Origin: CAVZCK01 sp963798805
GTDB taxonomy: Bacteria > Pseudomonadota > Alphaproteobacteria > Rhizobiales > Rhodomicrobiaceae
Reading direction: 5' to 3'
Assembly (NCBI GenBank): GCA_963798805.1
Contig: CAWCVC010000011.1
Span: forward strand, 124,001-188,000
DNA length: 64,000 nt
Below are positions 36,273 through 43,049 of the stretch, piece after piece (positions within the stretch are counted from its first letter, which is position 1; each line of letters opens with the position of its first letter). The position numbers and the translations under genes are program-made. The notes below the pieces were generated by a model. That model did no database searches. It saw only the letters and a program-made list of their open reading frames with translations, and was not told the origin of the DNA.

Positions 36273-36748
36273 TGCTCTATTTTGTGCTGAGATATGTGCA
36301 TGTGATCGGCGCGGCCGTGCTGCTCGGCACCGGCGCCGGCATCGCCTTTTTCATGCTGATGGCGCACCGGACCGGTGAGGTGGCGGTTATCGCAGCGGTC
36401 GCCCGCATCGTCGTCATCGCCGATTTCGTCTTCACGGCCAGCGCCGTCATCGTCCAGCCGATCAGTGGCGTCGTGCTGGCCTGGCAGGCAGGCTATGGGC
36501 TGAGCGAAGGCTGGATCGTGCTGTCGGTCCTGCTCTATCTCCTCACCGGCGCATTCTGGCTTCCGGTCGTCTCGATGCAGATGAAAATGCGCGATCTGGC
36601 CCAGGCGACCGTGGCCGAGGGCCGGCCTCTGCCCAAGTTCTATCACCGGCTGTTCTGGACCTGGTTCGCCTTCGGCTTCCCGGCTTTCGCGGCGGTGCTG
36701 GCGATCTTCTGGCTGATGATCGCCCGGCCGCAGATCAGTTTCGGCTGA
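36272..36748 (+). CDS. DUF2269-family integral membrane protein
   Basis: 158-aa protein with four hydrophobic helices (MLYFVLRYVHVIGAAVLLGT, ARIVVIADFVFTASAVIVQP, WIVLSVLLYLLTGAFWLPVV, WFAFGFPAFAAVLAIFWLMI). The N-terminal VLRYVHVIGAAVLLGTGAG is the DUF2269 signature. Its ATG overlaps the stop of the SDR–DoxX gene (TGATG); the two are commonly neighbours, suggesting a joint membrane redox function. No biochemical role is established that I know of. Confidence 0.82.
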   Translation: MLYFVLRYVHVIGAAVLLGTGAGIAFFMLMAHRTGEVAVIAAVARIVVIADFVFTASAVIVQPISGVVLAWQAGYGLSEGWIVLSVLLYLLTGAFWLPVVSMQMKMRDLAQATVAEGRPLPKFYHRLFWTWFAFGFPAFAAVLAIFWLMIARPQISFG

Positions 36749-37007
36749 GTGCGATAGCGGCATCCGGCAAAATGCGCATATTTTGCAGCCACACGCAGAG
36801 GTAGAGCTAAAGCTAAAGCTAAGTGGCGGCGGGCGCTGTATGCGAGCCGCTTGTGCAACCACCGCAAACATTAATATTCGTTGATACAGATTTAAATCAA
36901 AAATAACGCGCGCTTCAGAGCGAATTCATTGCCGTCAGAATAAAACAGGATCATCGGCTCTGAAAAAAGAGAACGATAAAGACGCAATGAAAATGGGAGT
37001 ACTTCGG
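36749..37007. other. Leader region of the curlin operon
   Basis: An AT-richer stretch before the first curlin gene. It contains a perfect tandem triplication of AGCTAA (36805–36822) and the possible start of the curlin transcript. No gene was found. AT richness relative to its surroundings is consistent with a regulated promoter. Confidence 0.4.
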
Positions 37008-37442
37008 ATGATCTCACGGATTCTGATGACGAGTGCACTTGCTCTGACGCTCGGCGTCGCAGCGACCGGCGCTTATGCTGGCGGCAATACTGCCAATGTC
37101 GAGCAGTATGGCTACAAGAACTCGGCTGGCGGCGGCCAGAGCGGTCATCGCAACCGCCTCTCCATCTACCAGGAGGGCAGCCGCAACTCGGCGATCAGCA
37201 CCCAATACGGCTCGCGCAATCGCGCGGTGGTCGGCCAGTCCGGCCATGGCAACTACGCCGACACTTATCAGGACGGGCGCAGAAACGTCGTCGGTGTCGG
37301 ACAGTTCGGCTCCGGACACACCGCAATCACGACCCAGGATGGCTCTGGCAACGCCATCGGCATTATTCAGGCCGGCCGTCACAACAGCGCAAGCGCGACT
37401 CAAGTCGGCAGGGGCAATGTGTCGGTGATCGTGCAGGACTGA
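37008..37442 (+). CDS. Curlin-repeat amyloid subunit (CsgA/CsgB-like), first
   Basis: 144-aa secreted protein. A signal peptide (ISRILMTSALALTLGVAATG, cleaved near AYA) is followed by about ten 11-residue half-repeats of the form x5-Q-x-G-x2-N, for example LSIYQEGSRN, AVVGQSGHGN, VVGVGQFGSGH and AIGIIQAGRHN. This Gln-Gly-Asn periodicity is diagnostic of curli amyloid subunits. ATG 37008 is preferred because GGGAG lies 8 nt upstream. It leads a group with csgH and a second curlin gene. The secretion pore genes csgG/E/F are not in the window. Confidence 0.88.
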   Translation: MISRILMTSALALTLGVAATGAYAGGNTANVEQYGYKNSAGGGQSGHRNRLSIYQEGSRNSAISTQYGSRNRAVVGQSGHGNYADTYQDGRRNVVGVGQFGSGHTAITTQDGSGNAIGIIQAGRHNSASATQVGRGNVSVIVQD

Positions 37443-37471
37443 AACAACGAAACCCATGAGAGTCCGCGGAG

Positions 37472-37485
37472 GGCGCGACAGCGCC
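37472..37485 (+). other. Intercistronic hairpin between curlin and csgH
   Basis: GGCGC (37472–37476) pairs with GCGCC (37481–37485) around GACA, followed by TTT. It ends 14 nt before the csgH ribosome site. It may act as a weak attenuator or as a 3' stabiliser of the curlin message, letting the subunit be made in excess over CsgH. Confidence 0.35.
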
Positions 37486-37511
37486 TTTCGCCACTGATGA
37501 AGGAGGCAAAA

Positions 37512-37928
37512 ATGACGATAGCCGGAGGAGCCAATGGCCGCCGGATCGTGACGCTGGCATTCGGGCTCGGCGTGATGGTCGTGGCAGCGCAGGGCGGAGA
37601 AAAGGCGATGGATGCTGAAGCGAAGAGCGGCCCTGTGCGCTGCGAGATCGAGGTGAAGCCGCTTGGCGGCGGTGTCGAGTTGCAGGGCGTGGTGTATTCG
37701 AATGCACCGGTTAGCGGCGCCTATCAGTTGCAGGTGAGTAAGTCCGGCAATGGCAGCAGTTCGAATATCAATCAGGGCGGGAATTTCGACGCCAAGCCCG
37801 ACCAGCCGGCAAAGCTCGGCATAGTGCGGCTCGGTGGCGACGGCGGCAGCTACCAGGCCAAGCTGAAAGTGACCTGGAACGGCGAAGAGATCGAGTGTGA
37901 GAAGACGGTCGGCGGCGGCTGGCTGTAG
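37512..37928 (+). CDS. csgH: CsgH-like curli chaperone
   Basis: 138-aa exported protein. A short basic N-terminus and hydrophobic stretch (RRIVTLAFGLGVMVVAAQGG) precede an immunoglobulin-like beta domain with CEIEVKPLGGGVELQGVV, SGAYQLQVSKSGNGSSSNIN and a C-terminal EEIECEKTVGGG. The Cys-xx-xVxP-GG-xELxG pattern and position between curlin genes fit CsgH, the alphaproteobacterial counterpart of CsgC that prevents premature amyloid formation in the periplasm. ATG 37512 follows AAGGAGG, so the upstream in-frame ATG at 37497 is rejected. Confidence 0.8.
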   Translation: MTIAGGANGRRIVTLAFGLGVMVVAAQGGEKAMDAEAKSGPVRCEIEVKPLGGGVELQGVVYSNAPVSGAYQLQVSKSGNGSSSNINQGGNFDAKPDQPAKLGIVRLGGDGGSYQAKLKVTWNGEEIECEKTVGGGWL

Positions 37929-38060
37929 CGGACGCGCTCGCCGCTTTGTTGCGGCCGCATCGCCCCTGACAAACCCATGATACCGCGGCGGTATTCTCCG
38001 CGCCGGCCAATCGCCTGCGCGCCGGATTCGGCCGCCGCAGAGAGCCTTGTGGAGATGAGT

Positions 38061-38468
38061 ATGAACAGGACGCAATGGATTGTACCGGCCCTCGTGGCGG
38101 CGATCGGACTGACCCCGCTTTGCCAAGCTGCGCCCGCCAAGGCTGGCAGCATCACTGTGACGGTCACGCCGAAGGGCAAGAAGGCGGAGAAGCTGAAAGC
38201 CGGGCTCGAACGGCTCGGCGAATTGCAGGCGCTTCGAAACCGGGCGCGCGTCGATCAGAAGGGCTCGGCCAACAGCGCCTCGGTCAGCCAAGACGGCAGC
38301 GGCAACTGGCTTGGCGTTTTCCAGCGAGGCAGGGGCCACACCGCGGTCGCCTCTCAGGATGGCAATAATAATGCGATGGGCGTCTTTCAGTTCGGCAAGA
38401 ATACCTCCACCAAGACTGCGCAAACGGGAGATGGCCAGGTGGGGCTGATCTTCCAGGCCGGATGGTGA
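38061..38468 (+). CDS. Curlin-repeat amyloid subunit (CsgA/CsgB-like), second
   Basis: 135-aa exported protein: signal peptide (WIVPALVAAIGLTPLCQAAP), a basic helical linker (KGKKAEKLKAGLERLGELQA) and about five or six curlin half-repeats (VDQKGSAN, SVSQDGSGN, GVFQRGRGH, AVASQDGNNN, GVFQFGKN). Fewer repeats and a charged linker set it apart from the first curlin; by analogy with E. coli it could be the minor nucleator (CsgB role). ATG 38061 is used because GGAG is 6 nt upstream; ATG 38055 is an alternative. It ends with GLIFQAGW. Confidence 0.82.
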   Translation: MNRTQWIVPALVAAIGLTPLCQAAPAKAGSITVTVTPKGKKAEKLKAGLERLGELQALRNRARVDQKGSANSASVSQDGSGNWLGVFQRGRGHTAVASQDGNNNAMGVFQFGKNTSTKTAQTGDGQVGLIFQAGW

Positions 38469-38652
38469 TCACCGCAGCATCGGTACGGTCGGACTCTTCT
38501 ATTGCTTCGCGGCGAATTAACGTAAAGGATGCCCCTTCGATTGCATTCAGAAGGGGTTATCCGTTTGCATTTCGCCACCGAAGCCGAGAGCCGCTTGTCC
38601 GAGCCGCGCAGGTGCGCAGCCGAGCCTCTCCGCCAACCCGGGAGGCGGCCCG

Positions 38653-39828
38653 ATGCGTCCGCTTGAAGGCATGACCGTCGTTGCCTTCGAGCATGCCGTC
38701 GCGGCGCCAACCTGCACCCGCCATCTCGCCGATCAAGGTGCGCGCGTCATCAAGATCGAGCGGCCGGGCGTCGGCGATTTCGCGCGCGGCTATGACGACC
38801 GCGTTGACGGCCTCGCCTCCTATTTCGTCTGGGCGAACCGCTCCAAGGAGAGCCTGACCCTCGACGTCAAGAAGCCGGAGGCTCGTCCCATTCTGGATGC
38901 GCTCCTCGCCAAGGCGGATGTGGTGGTGCAGAATTTTGCGCCGGGCGCGGCGGCGCGTCTCGGCCTCTCTTACGAGGCGCTAAGCGCGCGCCATCCCCGC
39001 ATCGTCGTCTGTGACATTTCCGGCTATGGCGAGGACGGCCCCTATCGCGACCGCAAGGCTTACGATCTGATGATCCAGGCCGAGGCCGGGCTGCTCGCCG
39101 TCACTGGCACTGGAGACGACATGGCGCGCTGCGGCTTTTCCGCGGCGGATGTCGCCGCCGGCATGTATGCCTATTCCGGCACCCTCTCGGCACTCATCCT
39201 GCGCGAGCGCACCGGCAAGGGCTCGCGGGTCGAGATCTCGTTGCTCGAAGCGCTGGCCGAGTGGATGGGCAATCCGATGTATTATACCTATGGCGGCCAT
39301 CCTCAGGCGAAGCGCACCGGCGCCTACCATCCGAGCATCGCGCCTTACGGGCCGGTCCGCACGGGCGATGGCGGCACGCTGATGATCGGGCTGCAGAACG
39401 AGCGCGAATGGGCGGTGTTCTGCCGTGAGGTGCTGGGCAACGCCTCGCTTGAGACCGATGCGCGCTTCGCCTCGAACAACGCCCGGACGGCGAACCGCCT
39501 CGAGCTCGAAGCGCTGATCACCGATGCGCTGGCGGGGCTCACCGCCGATCAGGCGATGGCGCGGATCGAAGGTGCCGGGCTCGCCTGTGCCAAGGTCAAC
39601 TCGCCCGCCGCGCTCTGGGACCATCCCCAGTTTGCCGCCCGCGCCCGCTGGCGGACCATCGGCTCGCCGGTAGGCGAACTGCGCGCCCTGCTGCCGCCGG
39701 CCACCAATTCGGTCTATGAGGCGCGGATGGGCGCGGTGCCGGCGCTTGGCGAGCACACCGACACGATTCTCGCCGAGCTCGGCTTCGGGCCCGACATCGC
39801 CCGGCTGCATGAGAACGGAGTGGTGTGA
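38653..39828 (+). CDS. CaiB/BaiF-family CoA-transferase (class III)
   Basis: 391-aa enzyme that moves CoA between carboxylic acids through a covalent aspartyl intermediate. The catalytic Asp is in KAYDLMIQAEAGLLAVTG. Other landmarks are HLADQGARVIKIERPGVGD, the NRSKESLTLDVK block and VEISLLEALAEWMGNP. It is close to the group that includes mesaconyl/succinyl transferases, but substrate cannot be fixed. It is followed after 6 bp by an acyl-CoA dehydrogenase, so the pair probably activates an acid and then oxidises its CoA ester. Confidence 0.9.
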   Translation: MRPLEGMTVVAFEHAVAAPTCTRHLADQGARVIKIERPGVGDFARGYDDRVDGLASYFVWANRSKESLTLDVKKPEARPILDALLAKADVVVQNFAPGAAARLGLSYEALSARHPRIVVCDISGYGEDGPYRDRKAYDLMIQAEAGLLAVTGTGDDMARCGFSAADVAAGMYAYSGTLSALILRERTGKGSRVEISLLEALAEWMGNPMYYTYGGHPQAKRTGAYHPSIAPYGPVRTGDGGTLMIGLQNEREWAVFCREVLGNASLETDARFASNNARTANRLELEALITDALAGLTADQAMARIEGAGLACAKVNSPAALWDHPQFAARARWRTIGSPVGELRALLPPATNSVYEARMGAVPALGEHTDTILAELGFGPDIARLHENGVV

Positions 39829-39834
39829 ACCCAC

Positions 39835-41007
39835 ATGAGCGCGATGCTGAACAAGCCTGACGATCCCTATCAGGACATTCGCGATGCGGTCCGCGATCTC
39901 TGCAAGCGTTTTCCGGACGAGTATTTCCGCAAGATCGACCAGGAGCGCGGCTATCCGGAGGAATTCGTCGATGCGCTGACCAAGGCCGGCTGGCTCGCCG
40001 CGATGATCCCGGAGGAGTATGGCGGCTCGGGGCTCGGCCTGTCCGAAGCCTGCGTGATCATGGAGGATATCAACCGCTCAGGCGGCAATTCCGGCGCCTG
40101 CCATGGCCAGATGTACAATATGGGCACGCTGCTGCGGCACGGCTCGGAAGAGCAGAAGCGGCTCTATCTGCCCAAGATCGCCTCGGGCGAGCTGCGCCTG
40201 CAATCGATGGGTGTTACCGAGCCGACCGCCGGGACCGATACCACCAGCATCCGCACCACGGCGGTGCGCAAGGGCGACTGCTATGTCGTCAACGGCCAGA
40301 AGGTGTGGATCTCGCGCGTCCAGCATTCCGATCTGATGATCCTGCTCGCCCGCACGACGCCGCTCCCCGAGGTGAAGAAGAAATCCGACGGCATGTCGAT
40401 CTTCCTCGTCGACATCCGCCAGGCGCTCGGCAACGGGCTCACCCTGCGACCGATCCCCAATATGGTCAATCACGAGACCAACGAGCTGTTTCTCGATAAT
40501 CTCGAAATCCCGGCGGAAAACCTGATCGGCGAGGAGGGCCGCGGCTTCCGCTATATTCTCGACGGTCTCAATGCCGAGCGCACGCTGATCGCCGCCGAAT
40601 GTATCGGCGACGGCCGCTGGTTCATCGACCGTGCGGTGAAATATACGGGCGAACGCGTCGTCTTCGGGCGGCCTATCGCGCAGAACCAGGGCGTGCAGTT
40701 TCCGCTCGCCGAGGCGCATATCGAGATCGAGGCCGCGGATCTCATGCGGATCGAGGCGGCACGGCTGTTCGATGCCGGCAAGCCCTGCGGCGCGCAGGCG
40801 AATATGGCGAAATACCTTGCGGCGAAAGCCTCATGGGAGGCGGGCAATGCCTGCCTCCAGTTCCATGGCGGCTTCGGCTTTGCCAGCGAATATGACGTGG
40901 AGCGCAAATTCCGCGAGACGCGGCTCTATCAAGTGGCGCCGATCTCGACCAATTTGATCCTTGCCTATGTCGCCGAACACATTCTCGGCCTGCCGCGGTC
41001 GTTTTGA
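39835..41007 (+). CDS. Acyl-CoA dehydrogenase
   Basis: 390-aa FAD enzyme introducing an alpha,beta double bond into an acyl-CoA. Family motifs include LQSMGVTEPTAGTDTTSI, YVVNGQKVWISRVQHSDLMI, FGRPIAQNQGVQFPLAEAHI and the C-terminal CLQFHGGFGFASEYDVERKF, in which the Glu before YDVER aligns with the usual catalytic base. It is co-transcribed with the CoA-transferase. The electron acceptor would be ETF. Chain specificity unknown. Confidence 0.92.
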   Translation: MSAMLNKPDDPYQDIRDAVRDLCKRFPDEYFRKIDQERGYPEEFVDALTKAGWLAAMIPEEYGGSGLGLSEACVIMEDINRSGGNSGACHGQMYNMGTLLRHGSEEQKRLYLPKIASGELRLQSMGVTEPTAGTDTTSIRTTAVRKGDCYVVNGQKVWISRVQHSDLMILLARTTPLPEVKKKSDGMSIFLVDIRQALGNGLTLRPIPNMVNHETNELFLDNLEIPAENLIGEEGRGFRYILDGLNAERTLIAAECIGDGRWFIDRAVKYTGERVVFGRPIAQNQGVQFPLAEAHIEIEAADLMRIEAARLFDAGKPCGAQANMAKYLAAKASWEAGNACLQFHGGFGFASEYDVERKFRETRLYQVAPISTNLILAYVAEHILGLPRSF

Positions 41008-41029
41008 GCGGCGCAGCATTGCGGTAGCA

Positions 41030-41374
41030 TCATTTCACATCCGGCACCTGGACCGTCACTTTCATTGCCGAGAACCAGGCGGCGAGGTTGGCAATATCCT
41101 CATCGCTCAGCTGCTGCGCCATGATGGACATGATCTCGTTCTTGCGCTCGCCGGATTTGAAGGCTTTCAGCTGCCTCTCGATATAGCTCGCGGCCTCGCC
41201 GGCGAGATTGGGTGCGTCCGGATTGACGGCGATGCCATCCTTGCCATGGCAGACCGCGCACATCATGGCCTTCTTTTTGCCGGCTGCGATATCGGCCGCC
41301 TGGGCCACCGATATGGAACAGACCGCCAGCGCCAAGCCCAAAGCCACGATGCAGCCGCTTCGAAGATCGCGCAT
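41030..41374 (-). CDS. Class I cytochrome c
   Basis: 114-aa exported monoheme cytochrome. A signal peptide (RDLRSGCIVALGLALAVCSI...AQA) is followed by heme site CAVCHGKDG, a distal Met candidate in EIMSIMAQQLSDEDIANLAA and the C-terminal helix ANLAAWFSAM. The sequence is of the c4/c553 type. The frame also allows starts at 41395, 41386 and 41380; 41374 gives the neatest signal peptide. It lies 89 bp downstream of the sugar dehydrogenase gene and is a likely electron acceptor for it. Confidence 0.88.
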   Translation of the reverse strand: MRDLRSGCIVALGLALAVCSISVAQAADIAAGKKKAMMCAVCHGKDGIAVNPDAPNLAGEAASYIERQLKAFKSGERKNEIMSIMAQQLSDEDIANLAAWFSAMKVTVQVPDVK

Positions 41375-41463
41375 CGGCATCCCCATTCGCTTCACATGCA
41401 GAAAACAGGCCGGACAACGGATCGCCCGGCCTTCGCACGCAATGTCCTAGCTGGTGAACGGCA

Positions 41464-42711
41464 TCAGCCCTCGTACCAGATCCGGTAGATGGCCCCGGCA
41501 AGATCGTCCGAGACCAGCAGCGAACCGTCCGGCAAGATCGTGACATCGACCGGCCGTCCCAGATACTCGCCATTGTTGTTCCAGCCTTCGGCGAACGGCG
41601 TGCTCGGCCCGGCCTTGCCGTCCTCGCCGACCGGCGTGAACATCACGCGCGCGCCGACCGGGTCGGTGCGGTTCCAGGAACCGTGCTGAGCCGAGAAGAT
41701 GCCGCCGCGATATTTCTTCGGGAACTGTTTGCCGGTGTAGAAGATCATGCCGAGATCGGCCGCATGAGCATCCATCTCGACCGCCGGCATGACGACGTCG
41801 GCCGGAGGCGTGGCGTCCTTATACTCGTTGGTCCGCACCGACCCGCCACCATACCAGGGGAAGCCGAAATTCTGGCCGAGCTTGGTCTGATGGTTGATCT
41901 CGCCGGGCGGGATCTTGTCGCCCATGCCGTCGACCTGGTTGTCGGTGAACCAGAGATCGCCATTCGGTGCGAAGTCGAGGCCGACGGAATTGCGCACGCC
42001 GTAAGTGTAGACCTCGCGGCCCGTTCCGTCGGTGTTGATGCGGATGATGCCGCCGAGGCCCCATTTGGCGAAGGACTCGAGCTTCTCCGGAGCCGGCACG
42101 TTGAAGGGCTGGCCGAGAGTGATGTAGAGCTTGCCGTCCGGCCCGACCCGGCAGACGCGGGCGGTGTGATTATAGCTCTCGTCCTCCGGCGGGATCAGTT
42201 CGCCTTGCTTCACCACGTTGAATGCGGCGACGTCCGGGCTCTCATAGAAGAATTCTGCCGCCGGGAAGAGCAGAACGCGATTGCGCTCGGCGATGTAGAG
42301 CATTCCGTCCTTGGAGAAGCACGGACCGTTGGGGATGGTGAAGCTGATCGAAGGCGCGAAGTCCTTTACCTCGTCGGCAACGCGGTCCTTGTTGCGGTCG
42401 GTTACCGCCCAGACCTTGGTCTTGCGGGTGCCGACGATGGTCACGATTCCTTGCGGACCGACGGCCATGTGGCGCGCGTCCGGAACGATCGCATAGAGCC
42501 CGATCTTGAAGCCCTTCGGCAGCTTGACGTGCTCGAGGTTCTTCTTGATCGCCTTGGCGTTCTCACCCCCTTGCGGGATGACGGTAAACTCGGTCGTCCC
42601 CGTGGTTTCGAACTTGCTCAGCTTGTCGAGATTAGTTTCGGCGGCGTTTGCGTGCGTAACTGCAAAGCCCGCCGTCAAAGCAGCCGCCAATGTGAGCGTC
42701 CTGCAGCGCAT
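41464..42711 (-). CDS. PQQ-dependent sugar/sorbosone dehydrogenase-like protein
   Basis: 415-aa periplasmic six-bladed beta-propeller. A signal peptide (CRTLTLAAALTAGFAVTHAN) is present. Propeller blocks typical of the soluble glucose/sorbosone dehydrogenase group are VYTYGVRNSVGLDFAPNGDL, WFTDNQVDGMGDKIPPGEIN, the GFPWYGGG loop and RPVDVTILPDGSLLVSDD. PQQ use is inferred from the family. ATG 42711 follows TTGGGAGA; the longer frame upstream is not needed. With the downstream cytochrome c it would pass electrons from substrate to the respiratory chain. Confidence 0.85.
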   Translation of the reverse strand: MRCRTLTLAAALTAGFAVTHANAAETNLDKLSKFETTGTTEFTVIPQGGENAKAIKKNLEHVKLPKGFKIGLYAIVPDARHMAVGPQGIVTIVGTRKTKVWAVTDRNKDRVADEVKDFAPSISFTIPNGPCFSKDGMLYIAERNRVLLFPAAEFFYESPDVAAFNVVKQGELIPPEDESYNHTARVCRVGPDGKLYITLGQPFNVPAPEKLESFAKWGLGGIIRINTDGTGREVYTYGVRNSVGLDFAPNGDLWFTDNQVDGMGDKIPPGEINHQTKLGQNFGFPWYGGGSVRTNEYKDATPPADVVMPAVEMDAHAADLGMIFYTGKQFPKKYRGGIFSAQHGSWNRTDPVGARVMFTPVGEDGKAGPSTPFAEGWNNNGEYLGRPVDVTILPDGSLLVSDDLAGAIYRIWYEG

Positions 42712-42828
42712 AGCGTTTTCTCCCAAACTCTTATGGTCACATGCTCCGGTAACCAGCCGTTTCCGCTTGAGCTTTTCCGGCTTGGTCCGGTGGCGATCAT
42801 ACGCCATCAGGTAGGACCTGACGAGCTA

Positions 42829-42856
42829 TTGCGTGAAAAATCTTAGATTTGATAAT
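42829..42856 (+). promoter_or_regulatory. Candidate promoter for the Pat-like gene
   Basis: TTGCGT (42829–42834) and GATAAT (42851–42856) are 16 bp apart in an AT-rich patch of the 338-bp divergent region. Transcription from here would give a leader of roughly 190 nt before the ATG at 43050. The rest of the region shows no gene. Confidence 0.35.
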
Positions 42857-43049
42857 GGCAAAGCTCCGATTCCGGCCGGAGCACAAAGCGTGCTGCCTGG
42901 CGTTATCATCGCCGCGCTTTCGAGTGTTGTCGGCCCGTTATCCCGCCATGCAAAACTCAGAGGTTGCTGCGGCGTTGACGAAGGGCAATAAGGGACCCGA
43001 GCGACAATGCCAGCAGCAAGCGACAGGAGCCATTTGCGAGGCCCACGCG

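Noticed and set aside
37014..38423. 469-codon minus-strand frame antisense to the curlin genes
   Set aside because: It mirrors the regular repeat codons of the curlin genes. No ribosome site or domain; the plus-strand genes have signal peptides, repeats and ribosome sites.
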